Source: Sinonovacula constricta
Lineage: Eukaryota > Mollusca > Bivalvia > Cardiida > Solecurtidae
Direction of reading: 5' to 3'
NCBI GenBank assembly: GCA_007844125.1
Contig: CM017563.1
Location: forward strand, 24,552,394 to 24,616,393
DNA length: 64,000 bases
The notes below the pieces were generated by a model, which worked only from the letters and a program-made list of their open reading frames with translations, made no database searches and was not told the DNA's origin. A program made the translations under genes and the position numbers. Position 1 is the first letter of the stretch. Each line of letters opens with the position of its first letter. This document shows positions 1 through 14,200 of the stretch, piece after piece.

Positions 1-165
1 GGTAGAGCGTCGGCTCCAGGTACAAGAGGCCCCGGGTTCGATCCCGGGCTGCGACATACAAATGCAAGTGGTAGTGGTCTAGCTCAAGCAAATAAAGGGT
101 AGTTCCACGCTTGGTTGGCCGGTGTCAGGATAATGAGACTGGGTGTGGTATCATGCCACGTCAGG
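1..165 (+). mobile_element. tRNA-derived SINE, 5' end cut by window edge (family A)
   Basis: The first bases contain a tRNA-like B box (GGTTCGATCCC near 35-46) followed by the family A body. The body blocks 'agcaaataaagggtagttcc' and 'gggtgtggtatcatgcca' recur in the copies at 8.3, 24.9, 40.6 and 55.3 kb. The A box and 5' end lie at or beyond the left edge, and the copy loses similarity near 165, so its 3' part is missing. It lies upstream of the first visible receptor exon. Confidence 0.75.
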
Positions 166-644
166 CTTTTCGTTTCATCAAGTAGTTTTATAGTCATGTG
201 GTATTTGTTTTTCTCATTGTTAGACAAGCAATGGAGCAGAAAAGTTAATCGAGACTATCGATATGTACAGCCAAAATCTTGCCAAGATTCTCCAGTCTAC
301 CGAGGGATCTAATCTGACATTTTTTAAAGACAATTTGGGTAAGGTCTTATTTGTGATCGTGTAAGTGATATAGACCATATCTTTGTAAAAGAACCGATGT
401 AAAAAATCCGTTTAAACATTATTTTTTCAAAAATGTCAGTTAAGGTTGTTTGCCAGCTGCAGTAAAAACAACTCTTTATAAAACGGTATTGACTTCTTAC
501 GTCATTTTTGTCGAACTGATATATGTATGACGTTTTAAATCATCTTCCATCCGCTGCTTTATGTCAATGCCTCACTATTATGTGAAGAAAAATCTGTATA
601 CATATATACTTATTATGCCAGCAATTAGTTTATGGTATTTTAAC

Positions 645-1748
<1,104 letters not shown>

Positions 1749-2143
1749 ATTTTAATGTAATATTGTTATTTCGACGTTATGGCATTTTTTCCAGTGTTAA
1801 ATAAAAACATATTTATTTTAAACAGTATGATCGGCAAAGGTAGTTTATAAGCCATTATATCCAAAGTTGTAAATATCCTTAGTGTCATGCCTGGGCTGCC
1901 ATCGGCTTGCAACAGTTAGCTACAGAGGCTACAGTTTTATTAATGTTTTAAAATGTACAAGTCAGTAACGAGATATACAGTTGTCTAGTTGAGGCATTTG
2001 AAATATATATTTGTTCTTTACTTAGAGTCCATCGTCGTTGTCTTATTAGTTTATTGTTTTCTAAAGTTGATTTACATTGTTAACACTCATACTAAAATTT
2101 CAACGATTATATGATAACAGTTGCCCACTTTCCTTGTTTACAG

Positions 2144-2266
2144 TCGTATCTGTATCCAAAGTAAGTGACGATTCTGATGTGGACCTAAAGTACCCGGCTG
2201 ATGACGGAATATCTCCTTTTAACGCTTCGCGGACCTCTTCTTTCACACTAAGCAGCGAATCATTAG
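2144..2266 (+). CDS. aGPCR exon a: GAIN domain
   Basis: The exon lies between tttacag and gtctgt and starts with 2 bases of a split codon. It encodes about 41 residues beginning VSVSKVSDDSDVDLKYP, an acidic and hydrophobic strand pattern expected in the GAIN beta sandwich. It is the first exon I can place; nothing convincing lies upstream in 1-2143. The donor (tag|gtctgt) is weaker than the others. Confidence 0.75.
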
Positions 2267-5200
2267 GTCTGTGTTTCTCTCTTTACTATACGTAGCTGTG
2301 TAACCTCAATTTTGACCTGCTTTGAATGGCCGATACAAACACAGCTCGGGAACCGGCCGCAATTAGCTCAGATGGTAAAGCGTCGGCTTGCGGATCGGGA
2401 GGTCGTGGGTTCAAACCCGGCCGGGTCAAACCAAAGACTTTAAAGTTGGTAGTAGTGGCTTCCCTCCTAACGCTCGGGGCTAAGGGGGACAGCATCACGC
2501 CTGACTTGTCGGTGGCAGTATAATGGACCGGCCGGGTTCAGTCCCTGGGCACCTCATAAGTGCCCCTGTGCTATAATGATAGAATTGTCGCTGCACAGTA
2601 TCGGCAAAAATGCCGGCAAATTTCAATCCCAATCCCAAACACAGCTCGAAGAAATATCAAAGCAACTCTTATGCGTAGAAATCCTAAAAGCATGAGTATG
2701 ACAGTCGATACAAGAAATGTATCATTTAATCAACAACATATACACGCAGTAGCTGCAATGTCTGTTTGTTGTCTTTTGCTATTATTGGATGCAATATTTT
2801 TTATTAAAGGTATAATCCAAAAGTCAGAGTCAAGTCTTGAATGTGGCATTATTTATTTATTTATTTGGGGTTTAAGGCACACCGACACTTAACAGGTCAT
2901 ACGGCGCCGAAGAATGTGACATTAAATAATCATGTGTTCGGCTAGCACTGTCCCACTAAATTGGCGTGTAAATTGAAAAATTTATGGGCGTTCTTAATTA
3001 AAGCTAACTTGATATGAATATAACACTGTTTGGTCATAACACGTTTAGTTTGTAGATTACATATACATTTTATTGGCGTAAAAGCTAATAATGTGTGCAT
3101 TGATGAGAATTTATGCATTTATATAGATAACTAGAAAACATTCAGGGTGAGATTTACACTAGAAATTACTGTTTTACTTGGTCATCTATTATTTTTCTGA
3201 ACTAAAGATGTATTTTCAAAATCTCTTTTTTGTGATTTATCCTACAGTGTGCTATTATGTTTTATAAAAGTGGATCTTTGTTACCAGAGTAAGTGTAGTG
3301 CAAACGGTGTCATACTTTAAGTATTAACGGCCTAAGAATGTTTACAGCGTATCATTTTTAAATGTTCACAATAAATCTCGCAAATGCCGCATATATTTTC
3401 CATTTTATAATATCCTTCTGGATAGTTACTTCTAGTTTTCGTTTGTTTGATTTATAAACACATGGATATCTCTACTTATAAAATCGCAATTCCTGGGGTA
3501 GAAGCCGAAAGACTCCGATATAAATGGACAAATAAATCATTCAACTGTAGTAATTACCTTTTTCAGGTCCTAATGTCAGCAGTATGGTGGTAGTGTTATA
3601 CCTGAACATTTCTACAGCTTTGCCAAAAAGAAAGTAAGTGGATCTGTGGTATGGGAAGTTACGTTAAACCTTAATTCTGTACAATTCTCCAGTATGGTTT
3701 GTAACTTTATCTCGCAAGTTTCAACATCAACGGTTTGAACAAGACGAAGCCGTGTCTGTGATCATGCAATGCCCTGCAGGCATATCAAGCACATATACAT
3801 ATACCCCTATATAATAAATGTGGTATATATTAATGCAAATTACATTTGACATGATAGTCAGTATAATTATTAAGGGTTGAGACAGTTGTTTTTAATCTAA
3901 TCGGATACCTGGGTTGGTGTTAAAAATTGTGACAAATTAAAACATCGTCGAATACATTGCAGCTTCTAGAAGTAAATTGTTAGGATTTGACGTGATCCGA
4001 GATATACACAGCTCCTTTTGGTATGTTAATATTACCTTGATTTAACATCTTTTAGAACCTTTTGTGCAGGTGTCAAACTGACCCTACATTAACCAAGAAA
4101 TAGAACTGTGTTCAATGCGCTCATCAAAAGAACGTCAAGCCATTCGTATAGTCAACTTAAGCCATCTTCGTATGCCTGCCGGTTGTAAGTTTTGCATGCT
4201 CTTGCAACAACTTCGTGACCGGTGGCATAGCTTCGGCAAACAGCAACATATCCGCTCGACCTTGCGAGGTACTTCATTCCTTTTGTCTATGTTGTCCTTT
4301 AATTGTATTGCCTTTATAAGGGCATCTAGTCAGTTGTGTCATCTACATCTTTGTGTGATCATCAAAGATAAGAATTTTTTCGCTTCACAAAAACAATACA
4401 ATAAAAGAAGAATATGTCCTATTCTTTTGAAAAGTCAGTATGGTTGCATAAATCATATTGCCGGCAGGAAGCCGTCGTCTTATATAGCACATCACAGAGC
4501 ACGACTTTCCACTCTTAGATCCAGCATCTCCTACAAGCAATAATGTGTTATTTTTTCTATGTTAATTCTTGCATTTTGTTTTTTTAGTGCTTTTTACTTA
4601 CCTTATTTGTTGTTTTCCAGGGTCGGAGCACAAATGAAGAGAACCCAGTGACCACTGAAAATCCGCTCTTAATACGACATTGCGTAGCCTTTGTTTGTCC
4701 TTGATATTAATCTTATAAATAGACAATTACATTTAGGTGTATAATGTGTATGTTGTTTGGGTACCACCATGTGACTTTCTGTGTGCATTGCTTTGACTAT
4801 TGATAAGCTTGCTAAGTTCGTGCTTAGTTAGCATCACATTCGAAATTCCATATGTGTGGTGTTCATTTTGTAAACATTTCTGGACAGTGTGAAGCCACCA
4901 TTAGAAAGTTGTCTTTTTCTGAACACTATCTTCTACCAAAGTGTATATCTATCTATATGTATATATTTGTATGTTTTTTTCACTGTCAATAACACAGGTT
5001 TATTCCTTGTTGTTTATGTTGTTGACGCTATTCTATCTCGCAGACTAAATTGTTAACCTTTTTCCTTTTTATCGTCCAGACGTTCCAGTGACCAAAACGA
5101 GACTCTCTTCGCAGATTTTGGCATTGACTCATCAGTGATGTCAATTCAACTTCTACCTAATCCACCAAAAGTGCTGAATCCGCCTATTCAACTGACCTTC

Positions 5201-8200
5201 ACTATAGATGAAGTAAGGCTAAGTTAGGCCTAACATAATGTCGCAATTAACCATTTCCTCTTAACAGACCCCCCAAAGTGTGGACTAATATGCTAAACAA
5301 TGCTTCTATATTCACCAACGATTGAAATGGTCAAAATGTTTATATTTGTGATGGTGAGGCATAAATCAAACAGAACGGACATTAATGAAATCCTTTAAAC
5401 ATATTTGTTTTGACAATGCTAATGACACTCGTCCTAATGAGGTTTGTAATTAGGTAGTTTAGTTGCAAGCTCTTAACCTACTGGATTATTTTACAATTAC
5501 ATGTAAATTATCATACCAAGATATCAGTCCGCTGAAAGCATCAACTAACAGCCGCTATAAACTTCAGAAACTAATGTGTTGCAGTGTTTCTTGTATCTTT
5601 ATCTTGCTGTTAAACATGTTTGCTATTTTATATACAAGCATGATTCATCATGTTGCATTTATCTATGTGTTTTTTTTTCTTTTACCCTTTCAGATTCGGA
5701 ATGACATTGAGCCCCAATGTGCATTTTTAAAGCCATCTACTGAGTACGTAGTTTTCTTAATTATACCTTATTTGTATGTATGTACCTATAGATATATGGA
5801 GGTATGGACATAATTCCATAAAAAGGATGTTTTATTCGCAGTTGGTGTGAGCAAAAGGGAGATTACTGAACATAGGTAAACTATTTTTCTCACATAACTG
5901 ACTGGACAGATTTTCTCCAGAACTAGAATGCATGTATGAAGACATTTTGAAAGAATACGTTAAGATTTTTAAATGATCTTTAGGGACATTTACAAAAAAA
6001 TAACACTGAAAGAGAGGTGACATAACGCACAGAGAAAATAATCCCAGAGAAGTCGTTTAAAATCTCACTAAAGGCAGATCTTACAAAATGTAAGATCTGA
6101 TGACGGCCCGCAAATACCGTCTATAAACAAGAATTGTTTTTCTCCGATTACTATTTTTATAAAAGCCAATCAGAGAGCGTAATGGATAACGCTTTGGGCG
6201 AGAGTCGCAAAATGTCCGCTATCGATGATGCAGTAGAAAATTCACTCAGTTTAAGTTTGTTCTGCAACTGCTTGTTAGTAAACTTTCGACCTGAAGATGT
6301 TACTGATGTTGAAACAAATGGGGTACCGCATACAGCGCACTTGTCTTTAGTGAAATAAGTCTTGCGCGGAGTGTCCATGTATACATTTCTTTGTAAATGG
6401 GCGCAGTAATTAAAATGATGCGTTCGGAACACTTCGGATCATCATTTACTTTTGCGATTTTGTAGGCGACAATCTGATTGGTTGGGAAGGTTTTATTGAC
6501 TCGTCGTCAGATCCTGATATCGGAGCGATTTTCAGGATATGATTTTAGTCAGATTGGTCGTCAAAGAGACGTACCTGGGTGCCTGAATTGTCTATTATGG
6601 CATTGCGCTTTTGAAAATTCTGCTTTACAATTTTGAAAGTTTCACCTATTCTGATGATGCTTTAGAATATCTGATCTCTTAACTTTCTCCACGATAAAAT
6701 AAAAACATCTTTTGCGAGTGGATAAAATAAAAATAAATAATATAATCCTGCTTGTTTGAACGTATGGTAAAGTCAAGTTTTGAGAAAATTTTGTAACATC
6801 GACCTACAGCTATTGATTTATTAGCAAATGGGTGGATTATGCCAGGTTGTAACCTAGCACTTCCTTGAAAAGTTTGAAGTTAATAAAGGAATAAAGCATA
6901 AAATAAACAAAAAAGCAAAGCATCAAAGAGAATCAAACATTGTAAGCTAGAACACGAAGAGGATCAATAATTTCAGATTTCAGACAACATCGGCCCTAAT
7001 ATATACCTAAGGGTATAATAAATCTTTAATGCTGACAAATGTTGGGCCATTATTTGTTCATATATGTAACATATATATTATTTCATCATCTTTTGAACCT
7101 TAAAGGTGTTTACGTATGTATTTGTGTGTGCGAGCGCGAGCGTGCGTGTGTCAGTGTGTGTGCGGGTAGGGGTGAATGGATGGATGGAGAGAGGCACAGA
7201 GAGATAGAGAGTGTACTTAAGCATCTTCAAAATAGTGTCAATTATTATATAGACCAGAACAAAACTAAATAATACAGAATCATACTATAAAAACAATTTA
7301 ACTCCTGTCGAATCAGCTAAATGTGTAAAGCCTATAATACCATAATAGTATATTTAAAATTGACAAATAATTTTACTTTGTTAAATAAACATCCGTAACA
7401 ACGTGCGTTTCACAAATGACAATTACTGAGAATATTATTTCAGTAGCGACTCAAACCAAAGTTATTGGTCTACCGACGGCTGTGTTAGGACAATGGTATC
7501 CGGCAACGCCGTTCAATGCACCTGCAACCATCTGACCAACTTCGCTATTCTCACCAGCCGTATTGAAACGGTAAACATGATATTATCGCAACCATATTAT
7601 GATCGTAACCATATTTTCATCGTAACCACATAATGATCATAACCATATTATTATCGTAACCATATTATGATCGTAACCATATTATTATCGTAACCATATT
7701 ATTATCGTAACCATATTATGATCGTAACCATATTATAATCGTAACCATATTATGATCGTAACCACATTATTATCGTAACCATATTACGATCGTAACCACA
7801 TTATGACCGTAACCATCTTATGATCGTAACCATATTATGATCGTAACCACATTATTATCGTAACCATATTATTATCGTAACCATATTATGATCGTAACCA
7901 TATTATGATCGTAACCATATTATTATCGTAACCATATTAATATCGTAACTATATTATTATCTTAACCATATTATTATCGCATTTGTATGTTAGCTTATTC
8001 GGCACAACAAATTCGTTTTACTTAGACGCCATGTCATTTATAAAAATTTGAAATAGCATCATACAGGAAAATACATAGAAAAATGATCCAGTCAGTTCAA
8101 TTTATATGGCTTTAAATGAAAAGTTTACGGTTATTTTAAATAAACTAAGTCAGTTACAAACACAAATTACAAAAGTGTATACAAAAATGCACCTGAGCCA

Positions 8201-11200
8201 ATTTAAAAAAATGCATGGGGGTAGGAGAGCTATGTCCCAGGGAAACTTTACAGCCAGTAAATTTTAAAACATAATATTTTAATGAACAGTAAGGCACACC
8301 CTCTTTTATCGGACCTGGTAGGGCAATCTGTAGCGCGTCGGCTGCATGTACGGGAGGCCACCGGTTCAATCCCGGGCCGCGACATACAAAAGTCATTAAA
8401 AATCGTAGTGCTATGGCTCCCTTGCTAACGCTCAAGCAAATATAAGGGTAGTCCCACGACTGGTTGATCCGGTGTCGGGATAATGTGATTGGGTGTGGTA
8501 TCATGCCAGGTGTTCACAGCATGCTATACACATTGAAGGCAGCACTATATCTGCTTCAAGTAGACACTGTCTTCAGATAACTGAAATACTGTTGGCGGGG
8601 CGATAAACCCAGTAACCAAACTGCTAAAAAATAAAAAAGACGACTGGTTGATCCGGTGTCGGGATAATGTGAGTGGGTGTGGTATCATGCCAGGTGTTCA
8701 CGGCATGCTGTACACAGTAAAGGCAGCACTATATTTCAAGTGGACACCGTCTCCAGATAACTGAAATACTGCTGGTGGGATAAAAAAAACAATAAACAAA
8801 CAATAAACAAAAACAAACCCTCTTTCGTATTACAGCCCGCCAATCACCAGTTGGTCCTGAGCGTCATGTCTCTAGTCGGATGTGGTGTCACCATTGTCTG
8901 TCTGGTTATAACACTCATCGTTTACGGCTACTACTGGAGGTAATGATCGTTATTCTGTGGCGCATGTTCTTAATTGCATCAGTGTGTTATTTGTTATGTG
9001 AAATATGCATATCTACCTACGATTTCCCTTGCCCAGATCACTTAAGTGTGAATGACTACAATGATTCGCTAAATTTGATCAGAACAATATATAAATGTCC
9101 AAATGTTTGCCACAACGACCACAAACACTGCATGACGCTAAAGCCAGGAAAGTGTGGTATCTAATCTGTATTTTTAATATTTTATATGATTAAAAAGCCT
9201 TACTGCTATTAGCTGACACGTGTTGAAGCTTCTCTACAGATTTGGTTTAAAATTACATGTATTATCAAAAACTAGTGTTTCGATACCTTAAGGCGCTGTA
9301 AATATGCAGGGCATTGAAAATTATTAATACAACAAAGATTTAAACATAAAACAATACACGTTTTGTATAACCTCTTGTTTCTGTCCAATGCTTACGAGCC
9401 CCAGAGTCTTGATATATACATATTTATGTAGTTTTGTTACACATTGCCATCGGCTCAATATTTATATACAGATGGTAAGATTTGGACGGGTTTTAACCAG
9501 CGCTCATCACTTGTTTGGATTAAAATCGGATCGAATGAGGGATCATTTATTTTTGTTTTACTAATTCTTCTCTTTTTTGCTCACCTATTGCATTGTTTCG
9601 CGGAAATAAGTATGTTTCTCAGATAAGATGTCAGCAAAATATACAGAACTTAATACTGATTCACATTCATCTATGCATTTTATGTCATCATGTTTAAAGG
9701 CCTATAGTGTACAAGTGTAAGAGATGGACCGATATCATCGAGGCATCGGTGAATCGTGATAATTGCCTTCACGATACAGGATCGCGATACAATGTTGAGG
9801 TATCGATACGGGACGATACTATTGTTATTCACGAATCACTATAGTTTTTGTCCGTATTGTTTACTTACATGCCGCTTACGTTACTGAAAAAAAATAATGT
9901 ATTATACCACTTAGGTTACTGACAAAAAGTATCGAAGCGCTTAATTTCACAAAATAGTTGTTACAGGAACAGCCTTACATTGAGCTAGTAAGAGGAAATG
10001 GACCTCTCTTTCCTCAAAATAGTTTGTTCTATCCGGTAACCAACATTCTCTCACCAGAGGGCGTGGTACACAAGTTTCGCTTACACCTCTGTCAACGCTC
10101 GGTGTACAAGGTTCTTGTACAAAATATAAATAATGGATAAAATGCTCGTGAGATTATTTTGATCTCTGTATATTTTACTTAAAATGAAAATGGGTATTTT
10201 TATTTTTTTTAGAACAATGTTTAAGATATATTTTAACCCAAATTTTCGGGGAACTATTTGCGACATGTGACGATAGAATATCACGTGTATGAGAACTACT
10301 TTTTCCGGCGTTGACAGAGGTGTAAGCGAAACTTGTGAAGCACGCCCTCTGGTGAGAGAATGGGTAACCAACTGTAAGAGTGTTCTTTTCTTAATATCAT
10401 TAACCTAAGCGACATATGCGTTCGAAACAATAACAACAATGTTTTTTATTAATTTACAATCATCTTAAGCCAGAGCCGTGGCTTTATTTATGTTCCAGTT
10501 TTATAGACTATTGAAATTTAAAAAAAAATTCTAGTCACAGTGATGTTTTAACTTAATAAACCTATAAAACAATCAACAGAAATGATGATATTAATTCAGT
10601 AAGGCGTAAATTCACTAAATTGCATTTATTCAGTTTCAATGAAATTATCGTGATACTCTATCGTGATACAATTCAGATATTGTGATAATATCATGATACA
10701 TTTTCAGCAGCGATACCCAACTCTAAAGTCAAGTATATTCATTTCAGGTTTTTGAAAGGTCCCAGGAATGTACTTGTCATGACTTTGTGTGTCAGTTTGT
10801 TGGTGGCATATCTTCTGTTTGTGTTCGGTGTCACCAGAATCAGCAACAAGGTACGTGTTTTAATTAGTAGTGAGAGTAGGAACAAATTGCATAAACAAAA
10901 ATAAATAATATTAAATAATTAGAAGTCGCAATTTATTTGTAGCCAATCAGAAGCCTTGAAAATATAAATTCCTCAGCAATTTATTTCAATAGAACTCCTT
11001 TCTATTGTCTATTTTACAATGAACAAAATAGATCGATCTTATTTACTAAATGGTTTTATTTTCAAATGCGTATGTGCAACAAACCACGCATTCTGGCTTG
11101 ACTCCTCCCCCTGTGTCAAGACGATTGACAGTTTGACTGACAGTTGTATGTGGCGGATTGCATGTTATTTTGGTAGAACAGGTAGAAGTGAGGCGGATAC

Positions 11201-14200
11201 TTCTAAGTCGGATAGAATCTATTTAAACGTTCCAAAAGAAAATAGAAGCCTGCATTCGTTGCGCTCGTTTGGCTTATGTTTTCTATAGAAACGTCTTAAT
11301 AGACTCTATCCTATACAAAATGAACGCTTTGTTTTTTAATCAATCGTGTTTGAAAACCTCAATTGTAAGAAATTATCCACATATATAAAAGTGTTCGCCT
11401 TAAAGATATACACACATACATTTCTAACTGTCTCAGTTTATCTTGTTAAGTTTAAGTTTTAACAAATGCAGGTATATTCATCATTAAGATAAACTGCTAT
11501 TAATTTGTATTCATTTGATATAGAGCAATAAGTGTGTGATGAAATTTTCGTTCAAGACTTTAGCAAATGTCCGTAATTACCTAAAATAACGTTAACAACA
11601 TACACACAAGCACGCATACTCGTACACACACACACACATGCATACACACCCACGCTCACGTGCACACACACGCACACACACACATATTTTGTATTCTTTC
11701 TGCTGCAGATTGCGTGTATGAGTGTTGCGTTGCTGCTGCACTATACTTTCCTGCTCGTTTTCTGCCTACTTCTGGCCGAGGGCGTATACATGATGCTAAA
11801 TGTCCTTTTTCCATTCCACAAAAAGTCACACATTAAAGAGCTGCTGATTGGATCATTCGGTAATCAGCGCATTGATTATAAATTTCGTTTAAAGTCGTTC
11901 AAACAGGTATCTTTTAGCTGTATCCATATATTTTCCCTGCAAGCTTGCTGGAGATCTTTAACGTTTTATACTTTCAAAACATGTAAGTGTTTTGGCTTGA
12001 ATAAATTGATGGTGTGGTGATAATTAAAGCGAATTAGCATGATCTGTGTTTGACACGTTTGTTTTAATGTCAGTGAGTATGGTAAAAACATTAAATCTTA
12101 CACGTTTTAACGTCTGTTTCAGCGACTCCCGCCGTTATTGTTGTAACAAGCGCATCAGTCACCCAACTTCGCGGATATGGAAATGATCAATAGTAAGTTC
12201 CTTGTACAGCTTCTATTCTGAAAAGAATTGGGAATAATGAACACTGTCGTCTACTCCGCGGTTAAACCTGTCAGGAATCTGTAGTGGGGTTGGGGAAAAG
12301 GGTTACGAACCTACATCTAAAACCGGCAGACCTATAACAATAAAGAAGGCACGTATGCTGCAAGAGAAAGACACAAGGAGGAACACATCTAATACATTGA
12401 ACGCAACTTTCGAATTACGACTTTTCTAGCATCGAAAGTTACTAAAACAATCCGGTGGGTACGAATTCGGATGATGTGTACTTCAATAAAAATTTGTAAT
12501 GCGTATCAGCAAAATGATGTTAATGGTTTTGATTTTTTTGTCGCCAAGAGGCATTACTTTCAGTGCTTATAGAGTATGACGTAAGGCTGAGTACACATTG
12601 TATAAAATGAAGCTGTACTTCCCATACCCCCAACAAATTTGATGACAAAAGTGCATTAAGTCTTATCGATATCGGAAGTTTCATATGGCATTAGTTTGCC
12701 ACAAACCCCATTGTTAATCTCTCCTGTGCGCGTTACTTCTATTGCAGGTACCTGAACAGGTTAATATCAAATGTATACATGTCTTCTGTTTCTACCTACG
12801 GCTATATAAACTCTTTTTATTTAAAACTGTGACCGTTAATTCTATTATATTTGACATTAATCTAGCACATTTTGATATGATCTGTTTAGCTTACCGGCAG
12901 TGGACAGTCGCCACGTTTGTTCAATATGGATCAAGCTTCATTGCTTGCATATTTTATAGCGCGTTTGCTAATGTTGACTATAAAAAAAGAATATATGACA
13001 GAGTCCAATGAGTATTGTAACATATATAAAACTCTGAAAAGGCACAGGACAAAGGTATTTCACGTGCAAGCCAAGTGAAAAGTAAGAACCATTTTTTATG
13101 AGTCATTTAACTAAAAGAGCAAACCCGACAGTTACCGCCTCGGAACGGTCAGTCGGCAATGTGGGCCGACTGGGGTGCTTAAACCGGTTACAGAGCTCTA
13201 ACCTCGCACTTCCTGATGAGTTTCTCAAATGCAAGCAATGAAAAGAACAACGCTCTATTTGAATACAAAATGTCCAAGCGCTGATATTTTTTATAATAAG
13301 TTATGACGAAAGTAGTGACGTCATTGAAAAATAATGTCCACATAGTGTTCAGAAAATAATATTGTATTATTTCGATTTGAAACACTACAGAAAAATGGTT
13401 GACTATAAATGAAACTAACTTTCTGAATCATGAACAAACATGACCAGAGACGAATAAATGGTTGTAGAATCCTGTTCATGTGAAGATCGAATTAAAGAAC
13501 CAAAGTACAATGTCCATCAAAGGAAATACACTCAACAATCCTTATAGGATGAATTAAATGACAACATAGATTACATTCACGGGGAGATTTTTTACGACCG
13601 CCACACTGCACAAGTAACATTGTGTTGATCACGAATAAGAATATATGACAAAGTCCTATGAGCATTGCAACATGTACCAAACTCCGAAAAGGCACAGAAC
13701 AACGGCTTTTCACATGCAAGCCAAGCGAAAAGTAAGAACAAATTTGTGATGAGTCATTTAACGAAAAGAGCAAACCCGACAGTTACCGCATTGGAACGGT
13801 CATTTGGCAATGTGGGCCGACTGGGGTGCTTAAACCGGTTTTACAGAGCTCTAACCCCGCACTTCCTGAAGTGTCTCTTAAATGCAAGCAAAGAAAAGAA
13901 AAACGCTCTTTTTGAATACAAAATGTCCAAGCGCTGATATTTTCTATAATAAGTTATGACGAAAGTAGTGACGTCATTGAAAAATAATGTCCACATAGTG
14001 TTTAGAAAATAATATTGTATTATTTCGATTTGGAACACTACACAAAAATGGTTGACTATAATGAAATTAACTTTCTGAATCATGAACAAACATAACCAGA
14101 GACGAATAAATGGTTGTAGAGTCCTGTTCATGTGAAGATGGAATTGAAGAACCAAAATCCAATGTCCATCAAAGGAAATACACGCAACAATCCTTATACA

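Noticed and set aside
4115..4543. 142-codon open frame in a receptor intron
   Set aside because: No recognisable domain, no fit to the splice phases, and a mixture of basic and low-complexity stretches; likely chance.
4620..4710. Possible receptor exon after ttttccag
   Set aside because: Only one frame is open and it does not match the phase needed between exons b and c, which join directly.
7570..7980. CRISPR-like array
   Set aside because: Contiguous 17-bp units without unique spacers in a eukaryotic intron; a minisatellite.
9958..10371. Small open frames on both strands
   Set aside because: They lie in the arms of an inverted repeat inside a transposable element and show no domain.
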